Origin: Desulfomonile tiedjei DSM 6799
GTDB taxonomy: Bacteria > Desulfobacterota > Desulfomonilia > Desulfomonilales > Desulfomonilaceae
Length of the DNA: 64,000 bases
Assembly (NCBI RefSeq): GCF_000266945.1
Contig: NC_018025.1
Coordinates: 4,716,001-4,780,000 of the forward strand
Direction: 5' to 3'
How positions within the stretch are numbered: the first letter of the stretch is position 1; every line of letters starts with the position of its first letter. Shown one piece after another: positions 1-9,307 of the stretch. Position numbers and translations under genes: made by a program. The notes beneath the pieces are model-generated. The model searched no databases, was not told the DNA's origin, and was given only the letters and a program-made list of their open reading frames with translations.

Positions 1-29
1 CCACCTGAAAAAAGCCATTTGATCCCGAT

Positions 30-113
30 TTGCATTCAAAATCCCCCCTTCCCCCCTTTATAAAGGGGGGTTAGAGGGGATTTTTGTCTAACTTTGAAAA
101 CAAATTGGTATGA
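30..113. repeat. Palindromic repeat family C, copy 1
   Basis: About 84 bp. The centre is a C-run/G-run palindrome (CCCCCCTTTA then TAAAGGGGGG), and the ends are inverted copies of TTTGCATTCAAAA and TTTGAAAACAAATTG. A second copy is at 26309-26397 and a degenerate, interrupted one at 58390-58684. The architecture (short, imperfect terminal inverted repeats, self-complementary) is that of a miniature palindromic mobile element. It sits just downstream of the protease gene and could act as its terminator. Confidence 0.7.
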
Positions 114-114
114 C

Positions 115-1122
115 TCATTCCGCCTTCTCTCGATTGTACACCGCGAGAAAATCCTCATAGGTAATTGCAAAGCTAATCCCTTCAGCCTGGGATTTGTCTT
201 TTGTCCAGCTCACGATTCCTATGAGTGTGCCATCCTCGAGGTAGAGGCCTCCGCCGGAATTTCCCTGGTTAATCGGTGTCTGGGTCTGTATGATTTTGAG
301 CTGAATCGATCCCTTGGAAGACTCCCGTATGCCCGAGATTGCTCCTTCTGCATAACTCCAGCTCAATTCGTGCGGATTCCCGACGGTAAAGACTCTATCC
401 CCGATTTCGAAATCAGGTGTACTCTGGAGTTCCGGGAAGGGAATTCCGTGAGGATTCGGGCCGGTTGCAACCAGCGCGAGATCCAGACCTTCCGGCGCAG
501 TCCACCACACGTACCCTTTTTTGTTCGTGCCGTCGTGAAAGTAAATGGTAATAAATGCCCGCTGATCCAGCTTGGATGTTTGATCTCCGTTAAAAGCAGG
601 GTCTACCACGTGGCGATTCGTGAGAATCACGTATTCGCCTTCATTTTGCCCCAGAATAATACCTGAACCGGTAAGAGATTCATTGTGGAGAAATGCAGGC
701 CATCCTCTACGCTCCACAACGAAGAACACGTTCAATTCCATGGCCCTGCGAATACTTTCTGGAGCCCGTTCCAGGAAATTGGCCGATGGAAACGTGAACT
801 GCTCGACAGACTTGTAGGCAGTGTGAACCGACCTGGGGAAGGCAAATCCAAGAAGAAACACCCACAGCACCACGTCCGCCAATCCGATGGCCAATCCGGC
901 AATGGCTAGCTTTCGCCCATGCAAATATGGGTTGGCTGCAATCTGAGTAATGGCTATTCCCGCCAAAATCACTGCAATCACGCCCGTGATGAGCCCCATC
1001 AAAGGGATTCCGAGCAGCGCAAGAATCAAAGACCACAACGCGAACGGGTGCAGACGCGTGGCGAGGTTTCGCACGGAATCGGTACCCTTGCCGGGCAACG
1101 TTTCGGAGGTGTAATCGTCCAT
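115..1122 (-). CDS. Membrane-anchored trypsin-like serine protease with DUF4190-type N-terminus
   Basis: 335 residues. Residues 26-95 hold about three hydrophobic segments resembling the DUF4190 membrane domain, followed by a chymotrypsin-fold protease. The triad is visible: His171 in NRHVVD, Asp214 in GLDLALVA and Ser289 in NQGNSGGG, the usual context in HtrA/Deg-like proteases. No PDZ domain follows, since the protein ends about 45 residues after the serine. It probably cleaves or senses misfolded protein at the membrane surface. An AGGAG lies upstream of the ATG, but about 13 bases away. Family assignment is firm; substrate unknown. Confidence 0.85.
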   Translation of the reverse strand: MDDYTSETLPGKGTDSVRNLATRLHPFALWSLILALLGIPLMGLITGVIAVILAGIAITQIAANPYLHGRKLAIAGLAIGLADVVLWVFLLGFAFPRSVHTAYKSVEQFTFPSANFLERAPESIRRAMELNVFFVVERRGWPAFLHNESLTGSGIILGQNEGEYVILTNRHVVDPAFNGDQTSKLDQRAFITIYFHDGTNKKGYVWWTAPEGLDLALVATGPNPHGIPFPELQSTPDFEIGDRVFTVGNPHELSWSYAEGAISGIRESSKGSIQLKIIQTQTPINQGNSGGGLYLEDGTLIGIVSWTKDKSQAEGISFAITYEDFLAVYNREKAE

Positions 1123-1383
1123 CTATGGTATTTCAGCTCCTCTTGTGACTCACAATGTATCACAAGCAAGCTTTCTTTCCACTCTCGGAGAGATTTTTTT
1201 CTGAATTCTCATAATGCGCTTTCGTTGCCAGCCTAACTTCCCGATGGAGCGAGTCACCGCGTTCATCGATCGTATCCTGTCGCGCGGTGCAGTTTCTCCT
1301 TGCTTTTCCGGACAATTTCTGCTTTACAAGCCTCACGAGGAATTGATTTTTCAATTCAGCATATTACGTAAAGGAGTTAAGAT

Positions 1384-1566
1384 ATGACTTTAAAAGAGAT
1401 TCGAGACAAGGCCAGAATAGTCGGTGTCAAGAACTACACCCGCATCAGAAAAGAAAGCCTCATTCGAGTCATCCAGGAAATGGAGGGAAATTCTCCGTGC
1501 TTTAAAGGCATTAGCAACTGCGGAGAATTCGGTTGCCTCTGGAGAGACGAGTGCCAGGAGATCTGA
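1384..1566 (+). CDS. Small SAP/Rho-N-like protein
   Basis: 60 residues. The N-terminal ~35 residues (LKEIRDKARIVGVKNYTRIRKE) have the helix-turn-helix pattern of SAP or Rho N-terminal nucleic-acid-binding domains. The C-terminus carries four cysteines (PCFKGISNCGEFGCLWRDEC), a possible metal site. A good ribosome site (AAAGGAG, 7 bases before the ATG) supports this start. It stands alone. The function is not known; nucleic-acid binding is inferred from the pattern only. Confidence 0.7.
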   Translation: MTLKEIRDKARIVGVKNYTRIRKESLIRVIQEMEGNSPCFKGISNCGEFGCLWRDECQEI

Positions 1567-2165
1567 GAGACAAGATTCTCCAAACTGAAGAACTTACGAA
1601 GTCAGCTTGTACGCCAGTGCTTTTAGCCGGACAGAGAACTCATGCATCGGGGGCTTCGTTAGTAACACGACAGCCCATGACCGGCCAATCCCTCAGCGTC
1701 ATTTCAGCACGGGAGGGATGCGAGACTGCATTCAGGGGAAGCAATAAGAAAATGTTCAGGCCGTGAACGCTCGATGGCTCGTCCATTTTGCCATTGATGC
1801 TGCCGTCATTCTCTACAAGCGCCAAATCCGCCGCAAGCATTGCTGCCGGATCTGAAAGATTTCCCCATCCGTAGAATTTGGCCACTGATCGGGGCACCAG
1901 GTCAGTGGCATCCTTCTTTCGAAGTTTCTAATGGAATCCCACAGCGAAGCCCCAACATCCCGGATCGTATCCGCCTAATAGTCTTTCCTATCTCTTCGCA
2001 TTCTCGAACAGCCGCCAAATGCTTTCCTGAATTCGCCTGAACACAAGGCAGTGTTGTGGCTACCGGCGAAGAAAACGTGGTATGATCATCCTTCGGGTAA
2101 AAAAGTCCCATCGTTTTGATTAAACCCAGGGATCCCGGACAATCCCGGAATCCGGAAACGGAGCA
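1567..2165. other. Intergenic gap before panB
   Basis: About 600 bases without a convincing gene. Open frames on both strands (for example 1640-1897 on the minus strand) lack ribosome sites and recognisable motifs and may be decayed coding DNA. A TATGAT hexamer at 2081-2086 could be a -10 box for panB, but no matching -35 is placed correctly. Confidence 0.4.
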
Positions 2166-3011
2166 ATGATGGCAAAGATCACCATTCAGACGCTGAGAGA
2201 AAAAAAAGCGCGCAAGGAGCCTATGACATTCCTTACGGGATACGATTATCCTTTTGCTCTGTTGGAGCAGAAGGCCGGAATAGACGTGATTCTGGTTGGC
2301 GATTCCATTGGAATGGTGGTTTACGGGTACAATTCTACACTCCCCGTGACGATGGATTTGATGATGCCTCATGTAAAAGCGGTTCGACTGGGTGCACCTG
2401 ATGCGTACCTTGTAGGTGACATGCCGTACATGAGCTATCAGGTTTCAAAATCGGAGGCGATTCGCAATGCCGGAAGGTTCATGGCGGAAGGCGAGTGCGA
2501 TGCGGTGAAGCTCGAAGGCGGACGTGAAGTGGCTGAGACGATTCGAGCCATGGCTGACGCGACCATCCCGGTGATGGCACATATGGGGCTAACTCCGCAA
2601 TCCGTGGCACAGTTGGGAGGATACAAGGCTCAGGGTCGAGATCTGGCAACTGCCAAGAAGCTTATTGAAGATGCTGACATTCTTCAGGAAGCCGGAGCGT
2701 CCAGTCTCCTTCTTGAGGCAGTTCCTGCGGAAGTGGCAGCAATAATCACCCAGCGCTCTAGGGTGCCGGTATTCGGTATCGGCGCTGGACCCCATGTTGA
2801 CGGTCAGGTACTTGTAATCCATGACATGCTTGGCATGTTCGATCGGGGCACCGCAAAATTCGTGAAGAAATATAGACTTATCGGTCAGCAGATTCTCGAG
2901 GCTCTCGCAGAATTCAAAGAAGATGTCACAGCGAAACGATTTCCGGCAAAAGAGCACTGCTACCCCATGCCGGAAGACGTTGCAGCGGAATTGAAGAAAT
3001 TATACTCATAG
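2166..3011 (+). CDS. panB: 3-methyl-2-oxobutanoate hydroxymethyltransferase
   Basis: 281 residues, normal length. It transfers a hydroxymethyl group from methylene-tetrahydrofolate to 2-oxoisovalerate to make ketopantoate, the first committed step to pantothenate and CoA. Family signatures are present: VGDSIGMVVYG (Asp46/Ser47), VGDMPYMSY (Asp85, metal), KLEGG (Lys115/Glu117) and the catalytic Glu184 in LLLEAVP. Translation can start at either of two adjacent ATGs after CGGAG. panE follows 125 bases downstream, so two successive pantothenate enzymes lie together; panC and panD are not in the window. Confidence 0.96.
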   Translation: MMAKITIQTLREKKARKEPMTFLTGYDYPFALLEQKAGIDVILVGDSIGMVVYGYNSTLPVTMDLMMPHVKAVRLGAPDAYLVGDMPYMSYQVSKSEAIRNAGRFMAEGECDAVKLEGGREVAETIRAMADATIPVMAHMGLTPQSVAQLGGYKAQGRDLATAKKLIEDADILQEAGASSLLLEAVPAEVAAIITQRSRVPVFGIGAGPHVDGQVLVIHDMLGMFDRGTAKFVKKYRLIGQQILEALAEFKEDVTAKRFPAKEHCYPMPEDVAAELKKLYS

Positions 3012-3064
3012 CAGCAACGCCATTTGAGTAATAACCCCGTAGTTTCGCATGCAAACCGCATAAC

Positions 3065-3095
3065 CGGGAACCTTCTCGTGCAGAAAAGGTTCCCG
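3065..3095 (+). terminator. Hairpin between panB and panE
   Basis: A perfect 10-bp stem (CGGGAACCTT with AAGGTTCCCG) around an 11-base loop. No T-run follows, so it is not a canonical intrinsic terminator. It may attenuate read-through or stabilise the panB message. The stem resembles the third hairpin of the 250-bp element at 60131-60380. Confidence 0.45.
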
Positions 3096-3136
3096 AACTC
3101 TTGGCGGTTTAAGCGCAACAAGGAAACGAAAGGCTC

Positions 3137-4069
3137 GTGATGCGGATAGCGATAATAGGAGCAGGCGCATTGGGATCTGTGCTCGGCGGACTGCTCATTG
3201 AGGCAGGTCTGGATACGGTTCTCATCGAGCGAAACAAGGACGAGGTAAATCTCGTCTCGAATAACGGTTACCGCCTAGATGGCGTATCCGGAGACAGAAC
3301 CATCCACCCCAGAATTGTGGCTGATGCATCGGATACCGACGGCGCAGATCTTGTCATGGTGGTGGTGAAATCATACGACACGAGCGCCGCTATCGGAGCA
3401 GTGCGAGAAGCCCTTGCACCGGACGGTCTGGTGCTGACGCTTCAAAACGGTATCGGTAATTTTGAGACTCTGAACGCTGCTTTTCCGGGACGAGTCCTCC
3501 TCGGTACGACCACCATAGGAGCAATGGCCGTTGAACCCGGCCATTTTAAGCATACCGGTTTCGGACAAACGCACCTGGGTGAGGCGGACGGCAAAATCCT
3601 GGAACGCACCCGTGCAGTTGCCGAAGCCCTGGAAAAAATGAAGGCCGGTCCGGTTCATCTCGTGGATAATGCCATGGGGTGCGTATGGTCCAAACTGATT
3701 ATCAACGCGGCGATAAATGCGCCTGCAACGCTGCTGCGGCTGCGGAACGGCGATCTTCCCTCAAATGAACACGGCAAGCGGCTTATTCACGAAATAGTGG
3801 AAGAATGCCTCCGCATTGTGAATGCAAAGGGTATCAAACTGATTTTTGACGATCCGGAAGAGCGCGTAATAGCAGTGTGTGAAGGAACCGCGGGAAATCT
3901 CAATTCCATGTTTCAGGACGTTCTGGCAGGCAGAAGAACCGAAATCGATTTCATCAACAATGCCCTCGCAGAAGAAGCCGAGACCCTTGGAATTTCGGCT
4001 CCCGTCAATAAAACACTTGCTCTGCTCATAAAATCGCTGGAAGCCACAAGGGATAAAAGGGTGGGATAG
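3137..4069 (+). CDS. panE: 2-dehydropantoate 2-reductase
   Basis: 310 residues. It reduces ketopantoate to pantoate with NADPH, the step after PanB. The Rossmann loop GAGALGSVLGG is at residues 8-18, the proposed catalytic lysine is in CVWSKLIINAAINA (Lys186) and the conserved glutamate is in RRTEIDFINN (about 269). The start is GTG at 3137 or the ATG immediately after it. GTG-ATG in tandem leaves the exact start undecided by one residue. Confidence 0.95.
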   Translation: MMRIAIIGAGALGSVLGGLLIEAGLDTVLIERNKDEVNLVSNNGYRLDGVSGDRTIHPRIVADASDTDGADLVMVVVKSYDTSAAIGAVREALAPDGLVLTLQNGIGNFETLNAAFPGRVLLGTTTIGAMAVEPGHFKHTGFGQTHLGEADGKILERTRAVAEALEKMKAGPVHLVDNAMGCVWSKLIINAAINAPATLLRLRNGDLPSNEHGKRLIHEIVEECLRIVNAKGIKLIFDDPEERVIAVCEGTAGNLNSMFQDVLAGRRTEIDFINNALAEEAETLGISAPVNKTLALLIKSLEATRDKRVG

Positions 4070-4090
4070 ACACGTATGAATAGTGGTCTT

Positions 4091-4210
4091 GGCATTGGGG
4101 GCAGAGCCACGGTAGGGGTCCAGCGAACACGCGGGATGCCTGCCCATCCGGAATGACCGGCACGGAGGCCGGTCACTACCGGGCACCCACAAGGGATGCC
4201 CCTACCGGGT
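4091..4210 (-). repeat. REP-like repeat family B, copy 1
   Basis: About 110 bp containing GACCGGCACGGAGGCCGGTC and outer arms GGTAGGGG and CCCCTACC, so the whole unit can fold on itself. A copy in the opposite orientation is at 55668-55777. It lies between the convergent panE and the secreted-protein gene. Confidence 0.7.
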
Positions 4211-4226
4211 TTACTTCTTTGGGGCA

Positions 4227-5180
4227 CTAGAAAAAAGAGCTGATAAAGGCAAAAGGCATACCGATGATTTCCGCTGCAGCGGAGATCAGATCCGAGCCCG
4301 CGGACTCTTCTTCAGGATAAGGGAGCGCATTGGCAGGTGCAGCCGCAGGCGCCAGTTTAATGGTCACACCGTCTCTCACGAATCGATCGGAGCCGGGCGG
4401 CACCGGGACTCTCCTGGGATCTGAAGTCATGAATGCAGGAGAAGGCGAATTCGGTTCTCGGTACTGCCGGTATGCTACCTGAGAATTGGGAACCGGGCAT
4501 TCCGAGACATTGCACATACGACCGGCAGGTGCCGATGCGACCGGACGCTGAACATGCGATCCTGCCGCCACGTGCCAGGGATTCTGGATAGAAGCAGGCT
4601 TCACTTTTTGAATCGGCTTATTCTGCGCGGTGTACTGCGGGGCACGGTCCGGGTTGATCTTTCGGACCTGTGCGGCTGCTTTCTTCTCGGGTTTCTTCTC
4701 CGTTACGGCTGCTTTTTCCGCTGGTTTCTTCTCTATAACTTTCGTAGTGGACTCGGCTTTTTCCTCTGTTTTCGGGGGAGGAGGCGAGAGCACCAGGTCT
4801 TTCTCAAGATCTGCTTCAAGATCGTTGATCTCTTCACGTGTCTGGGCTGTTGCACCAAACGTGTCCTCGCTCTTGGGAGCAGTCTGCGGAGGAGGAGCCA
4901 TTCCTCTGGAGCGCTCTTTGTACGCTATTGCAGGTTTGGCTTTCACACCCTCTTTTCCCGATACAGGTTCGGGAAGAAGACTGTCGGACTCCAATTCCGT
5001 GTCGGATACCGTCCGGATGTTAGACTTGAACTCGGCTTTCACAACGGTTCCGGGAGCTGCATAAAGCGGAGTCGGTGGCCGGACAACGCCTGCGTCGGCC
5101 AACAACTCAAAATTCCCGGCGCAAACCCACGAGGCCGTCAATAAAAGGATGGCCGTCGCAATCGAGCAAATTCTTCCCAT
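4227..5180 (-). CDS. Secreted low-complexity K/E/P-rich protein
   Basis: About 317 residues from the ATG at 5180, chosen because GGAGA precedes it and a signal peptide (MGRICSIATAILLLTASWVCAG) begins there; the frame is open further upstream to 5309 without support. After the signal the protein is rich in Lys, Glu, Pro and Ala with repeats such as KKPAEKAA and EKKPEKKAA around residues 140-175, typical of an extended periplasmic spacer. The last ~100 residues are less biased, and the very end (IGMPFAFISSFF) is hydrophobic. No domain recognised; periplasmic or envelope location inferred. Confidence 0.65.
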   Translation of the reverse strand: MGRICSIATAILLLTASWVCAGNFELLADAGVVRPPTPLYAAPGTVVKAEFKSNIRTVSDTELESDSLLPEPVSGKEGVKAKPAIAYKERSRGMAPPPQTAPKSEDTFGATAQTREEINDLEADLEKDLVLSPPPPKTEEKAESTTKVIEKKPAEKAAVTEKKPEKKAAAQVRKINPDRAPQYTAQNKPIQKVKPASIQNPWHVAAGSHVQRPVASAPAGRMCNVSECPVPNSQVAYRQYREPNSPSPAFMTSDPRRVPVPPGSDRFVRDGVTIKLAPAAAPANALPYPEEESAGSDLISAAAEIIGMPFAFISSFF

Positions 5181-5437
5181 TCTTGTATCTCCTTTCGAAA
5201 CTGTTCCCCTGGGAGAGGAGCAACCTTGATCTCTGGGATTCTGACGGGTGGGTGTCATAATTCCCTCCTTCCCGTTAACTGAAGGGGGCAATAGCACTAC
5301 TGTTCGCAATTGTCAACAAGAAATCAGAATGTTATCGTGATTTCTTAAAGTATAAGATGAATAAATGCTCGCGATGCGCTTATCATACGCCGCATCTGGC
5401 CCCAAAAAAACGCGATGTGAAGACGGGAAACATATTA

Positions 5438-5615
5438 TCGGAATTGCCAAACTAATGTCCGATTGAGGACAGGGGTACCAGTAGGTGCCGTGCCTCCGTG
5501 CCGGCACTCTTCAATATGATCAATGATATCGCTAAAATGGACCGGCAGGGACGCCGGTCCCTACCAATATCCTGTAATTCCACACGCCGGATAAACAACG
5601 AAATTTTCGGCTCTG
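5438..5615 (+). repeat. MITE-like repeat family A, copy 1
   Basis: Contains the two family-A hairpins, one built on GTGCCGTGCCTCCGTGCCGG and one on GACCGGCagggacGCCGGTC, joined by a conserved AT-rich linker (TTCAATATGATCAATGATAT). The left end carries ATTGCCAAA. The right end is degenerate. It occupies most of the gap 5181-5791 and explains the 96-codon open frame there. Other copies: 21855, 26088, 34576, 42445, 52737. Confidence 0.75.
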
Positions 5616-5791
5616 ACTACATAGAGCTGAGGGCTAACAGGGAAAGGTTTTCTACGGCACTGTTACGGAACGTATCATTGACCGGAACCCGGCTCTTTGA
5701 GGAAGAAGGGTTCCGGCCAATGTCAAAAGTGCCGGTTGGATTCAAAAAAGACGCGCTATGTTACGAGATCACGGGCAATTACTTCTGATTT

Positions 5792-6397
5792 TTAGGAAGA
5801 GAAGAACTGACGTGGCCCGCCTACATTTGTGAACGCGGAGTTAAAATTTCTGTACAACGCGTGATAATTCTCGATCCTGTGCCATTTTTTGAGAAAACCT
5901 TCAGGCAAATCGTCGCGTTCCTCGACGGAATTCCACTTACCGGGCACGGGAAACGCATAGTACGGCAAGTTTTTGGGAATGCCTCTGACAAAGATCACCT
6001 GAGGAACGACCCATTCACGCAATGCCATGTAAACTCTATGCATTCCGTCATTCACGATGAGATGAACCGATCCGTCGCGTTCGATGGATTCTTCCACCAC
6101 TGGAGGAAGCAGATCCACGGGTTCCGGAGAGCCGTCAATCAGGAGCCGCACGAATCCGTTTAGTTTGAAAATGTCTATTCCGTGCTCTTCCAGTGCCCAC
6201 TTCAATTCCCGCACCTTTTTGAGCTCTCCGCGCAGGATGTAATTCTGAGGCGGTGAGAGTTGTTCCACCGCGATGGTCTCCAGAGAAATGAAAGCTTTTT
6301 CATAAATCTTAACCTCGGGAGCTTTGAGCATCGTGACCTGTCGCAGTCGCTCCACCAGGTCTGCAGCCGAGAATTTTTCCACACCCAGAATTTTCAT
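5792..6397 (-). CDS. ParB/sulfiredoxin-fold protein of unknown function
   Basis: 201 residues from the ATG at 6397, which has AGAGG 5 bases upstream (a GTG two codons earlier is also open). The middle holds a ParB-like pattern: LPPVVEES...DGSVHLIVNDGMHRVYMAL (about residues 97-130), where DGMHR matches the GxxR/H nucleotide-binding box of ParB N-terminal domains. No HTH follows, so it is not a partition protein. It lies 78 bases downstream of the dCMP deaminase gene on the same strand, suggesting a link to nucleotide metabolism. The actual reaction is unknown. Confidence 0.7.
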   Translation of the reverse strand: MKILGVEKFSAADLVERLRQVTMLKAPEVKIYEKAFISLETIAVEQLSPPQNYILRGELKKVRELKWALEEHGIDIFKLNGFVRLLIDGSPEPVDLLPPVVEESIERDGSVHLIVNDGMHRVYMALREWVVPQVIFVRGIPKNLPYYAFPVPGKWNSVEERDDLPEGFLKKWHRIENYHALYRNFNSAFTNVGGPRQFFSS

Positions 6398-6475
6398 ACA
6401 CACCTCTTCTTGGGAGTTTTCATTTTAATCAAGGTAGGGCAGGGAGATTACATGAATTCCGTTCCCGTTGAAAAA

Positions 6476-7105
6476 TCATCCTTGAGCCTTGCCTTCCGGC
6501 TCGAGCATGCGAATCAGTTCTTCCACATTCATGTCGGAGGAATCATCGGGAGATGTCGCGACCATTCTCCGGGCGGAAGTCTTTGTCCCGGAGAGCACGT
6601 TAATGACCATATCCAGGGCTTCGCGACCGACTTCGATTTTCTGGAACGTATGGATGCCTTCGTGGTTTTGCATGATGCTCCGCCAGTACATATCGAAATC
6701 TTTATTCTTGGAGTCGTAATACTCTTCGAAGTAAATATCCTTGATGCCCGCCTGAATAAGCTGTTTGAAGCACCAGTTGCACGGTTCCAGCGTGCAGTAG
6801 AGACTCGAGCCGTCCAGCGGAATGCCGAACCGTGCAGCCTGATCGATCGCGTTTACTTCCGCATGGCTCGATATGCAATAATTGTATTTGTCTGCATCGT
6901 GGGCTCCGATTGCGCGGCGTAAACAAAAATCAGGCCCCTTGTCCGTGCAATGAGGTGCGCCGTGAACTGCGCCATTGTATCCGGTCGCCAGAATACGGTT
7001 GTTGCGGACAATGATTGCTCCGATTTTGCGAGAATTGCATGTGGACCGGACGCTCACAAGTTTTGCGAGCATCATGAAGTATTCTTGCCATGACGGTCTA
7101 TTCAT
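6476..7105 (-). CDS. Deoxycytidylate (dCMP) deaminase family protein
   Basis: 209 residues. The zinc-dependent cytidine/deoxycytidylate deaminase signature is complete: HAE at 81-83 (SHAEVNAI) and PCxxC at 108-112 (TLEPCNWC). It would convert dCMP to dUMP, feeding thymidylate synthesis. The gene starts 9 bases after the patatin-like gene with AAGGA before the ATG, so the two are cotranscribed. About 55 residues follow the core domain, longer than usual ~150-residue dCMP deaminases; the tail is acidic and unrecognised. Confidence 0.88.
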   Translation of the reverse strand: MNRPSWQEYFMMLAKLVSVRSTCNSRKIGAIIVRNNRILATGYNGAVHGAPHCTDKGPDFCLRRAIGAHDADKYNYCISSHAEVNAIDQAARFGIPLDGSSLYCTLEPCNWCFKQLIQAGIKDIYFEEYYDSKNKDFDMYWRSIMQNHEGIHTFQKIEVGREALDMVINVLSGTKTSARRMVATSPDDSSDMNVEELIRMLEPEGKAQG

Positions 7106-7114
7106 ATTCTATCC

Positions 7115-8182
7115 TTATAGAGGCCGAACGAGGTGGCGAATGTTACCGGACGTTACCGCTTCACCGAATTCCTGCCCGAGTATTTCGCTCAATTCCGACA
7201 CTTTGTCCCAGCGCCTGATTCTCTCCTTGGGATCGTTCACAAATATGCGGAAATCCTCACGGTCCGGTAATCGGCCATCGGGAAGCCGCTTGAGAAAATC
7301 CGGACCGGGAAAAACCTGCAGGACCCGATCGAGAATTCCGGATTGCGGCACGCGCCAGGTGAGCAATTTGTCGAACCATCCGGGCACTATCCGTTCCTGG
7401 TAGTGAAAGAACAGCGTTATCGAGCCGTCACGGGGACAATAATCCTGATTGAGCTGATAATCCGTGATGCCTCCATCACGGTAAATTCCCGGAGGTGCAC
7501 CCGCGATGTCGGTAACTCCTTTTACTATATACGGGAGCGATCCGGTGGCAAGCGCGGCTTTCCGGACATTTTCTTCATTCATCCGAATCGCCCGGCCTTT
7601 GAATGCGTGCACGAAATCCGGGAGTTCCGGACCCGACACAAAGACAACGCGCTCAAAAAACAAGCGCATATTTTTCGGTGTAAAAGCATTCGCGAGCGCT
7701 GCAACAAGAATTGCGCCGCCCTGCAGTCTCTTGTTTTCCGATGCGGTCAATCCCAGTGCTCGTACGGCATGGACCGCAAGATCATAATGGGGATGATTGA
7801 GAATGTGGTCAACATTGTCATCGGAAAGGAAGGACTCAACGTTCCGGGCGAGGGCCTCGGAAACTGTAACCGGTGTGTCTTCCGCAGTAAAAATATTGCG
7901 GGAGTAAGCGATCCTCAGATTCTCGTAAGCAAGCAGTGGGTCTTTGCAGGCCATGGCCAGACATCTCCATGCCCCTGCGGACGACCCGGCCAGGAGCACC
8001 CGACCGTTTCCATGGCACAGAAAATCGGTCTTCATGAGCATTGTATCGAACCCGACCGATACAAACCATTTCGGTCCCCCCGCCGGGCCGGTGAAGACGC
8101 TGATCAGTCTGGAATCCAGCCCCTCATCCCTCAGTCGGGTCAGAATTTCCGAACCGGCTTTGAATTCGATGTACTTTTTCAT
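7115..8182 (-). CDS. Patatin-like phospholipase
   Basis: 355 residues from the ATG at 8182; the frame is open to 8395 but the extra 71 residues resemble nothing and overlap the divergent gene. The Ser-Asp dyad of patatins is visible: glycine-rich oxyanion loop TGPAGGPKW (31-39), nucleophile GSSAG (Ser68) and DGG (Asp236). It probably hydrolyses membrane lipids or acyl esters in the cytoplasm or at the membrane. No signal peptide. First gene of a leftward operon with the dCMP deaminase. Confidence 0.82.
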   Translation of the reverse strand: MKKYIEFKAGSEILTRLRDEGLDSRLISVFTGPAGGPKWFVSVGFDTMLMKTDFLCHGNGRVLLAGSSAGAWRCLAMACKDPLLAYENLRIAYSRNIFTAEDTPVTVSEALARNVESFLSDDNVDHILNHPHYDLAVHAVRALGLTASENKRLQGGAILVAALANAFTPKNMRLFFERVVFVSGPELPDFVHAFKGRAIRMNEENVRKAALATGSLPYIVKGVTDIAGAPPGIYRDGGITDYQLNQDYCPRDGSITLFFHYQERIVPGWFDKLLTWRVPQSGILDRVLQVFPGPDFLKRLPDGRLPDREDFRIFVNDPKERIRRWDKVSELSEILGQEFGEAVTSGNIRHLVRPL

Positions 8183-8307
8183 AGCTGTCAACAATACAGT
8201 ACCCTTCCAGGCGAGTTCAATAATCCGGAGTTGCTTTTTCTCGTTTGATTTTTCACCTGTATCGGGTAAATATTTGTGCATCTCGAGTTGAAAGAAAAGA
8301 GTCGCAC

Positions 8308-8700
8308 GTGGTGGACAAACCTGACAAGCCGCTGATCCCGAGCAGGGTTCTCCTTCTGGGTGAGCAATCCATACCCCAGGAATTGTTGGACACACTGGAG
8401 GATGCGCACCTGCAAATATTCATGCGAGAGCCGGATCCTGCGTTATGGCCTCGGGAAATGGAGGCGCTTGTACAATATATTGCGCCCAGAGATCGAATCG
8501 CTTTTGATTTATCGAAAATCATGCCTTTACACGACTCGACAATAGTAAAGCCTCTGCAGAATTGGGCTCAATCGGTGTTGAACGATCTCTCGGAACGCAA
8601 TGCCTCGCATACTGACCATTCTGAGTCCGTATTGGAGGAAATGCTGAAGTATTTGGAAGGCGTGCTCGTGCAAGGTCTCAATCGTTCAAGGAAAATCTAG
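8308..8700 (+). CDS. Hypothetical acidic protein
   Basis: About 130 residues from GTG at 8308; the frame is also open back to 8245, and no clear ribosome site decides. Predicted soluble and helical, acidic, with no cysteines, signal or membrane segment. It is divergent from the patatin-like gene and stands alone. Not recognised; reading-frame length is the main support. Confidence 0.45.
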   Translation: MVDKPDKPLIPSRVLLLGEQSIPQELLDTLEDAHLQIFMREPDPALWPREMEALVQYIAPRDRIAFDLSKIMPLHDSTIVKPLQNWAQSVLNDLSERNASHTDHSESVLEEMLKYLEGVLVQGLNRSRKI

Positions 8701-9307
8701 ATAAGCGCAGCGATCTTCTTTTTTGGACTGAGCTAACGCAAATTGTTAGACCTTTTTATGAATTTGGCATATAAATGAATCGGTATAGATGAGCTCAATG
8801 CTACTTCTTATTAACTATCGCGATCGCCGGTGACAAACGAACGGAGAGTCGGTCGACTTCTGACACGAGCGGAGTAGTGTCTTTGCAATTGCAGACGGGG
8901 ACTAATGGGCTTTCAGGAATAACCGGAGGCTCCCCCGGGTTGGTTTTTATTCTTGACAAGTTATAGGAATTTCATCACTATAGAAGCCTTTTCAAGGGTT
9001 GCATTTGTGCCGTACAGACGGGTAACCTCAAACCAAAAACGTAAGGAACACAGCGGCTTAATGATAAGCGGGATCCTTTCGAGGAAACATGCGGAGGAAC
9101 CGCGTCGTGGGGTGGTGCTGCTGCCTGAAATAGTTGTTAGGTGCCGTAAACAACCCCGAAAAAACACGCGTTCATACCGGAAGCGGACGCATGTTGCTGG
9201 TTTGGTTTATTTGTCGTAGCCGCAAGCCCTTCCAGGCTCACGCGGCTAGTGTCTCTCGAAGAAATAGATGAAGTCAGTAGGACTTTAGGGAAAGGAGAAG
9301 AAAACAC
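8701..9307 (+). promoter_or_regulatory. Upstream region of sat
   Basis: A 607-base gap before a highly expressed metabolic gene. It holds TTGACA (8953-8958) with TATAGA at 8979, but the 20-base spacing is poor for sigma-70. A leader hairpin has outer arms TAGCCGC (9217-9223) and GCGGCTA (9242-9248) with an inner AGCC/GGCT pairing, about 60 bases before the sat start. No open frame in it is convincing. A long 5' leader is inferred. Confidence 0.4.

Noticed and set aside
1640-1897. 85-codon minus-strand frame before panB
   Set aside because: No ribosome site, no motif and an overlapping frame on the other strand; at most a decayed remnant.
1902-2372. 156-codon minus-strand frame
   Set aside because: Overlaps the start of panB in antisense and has a Cys/His-rich composition typical of shadow frames.
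4554-5144. Long antisense frames over the secreted K/E/P-rich protein
   Set aside because: Low-complexity coding sequence opens the opposite strand; the translations (Phe/Leu/Gly/Arg runs) have no gene features, while the minus strand has signal peptide and ribosome site.
5498-5788. 96-codon plus-strand open frame
   Set aside because: It lies in and just after repeat family A copy 1, has no ribosome site, and its translation follows the repeat.
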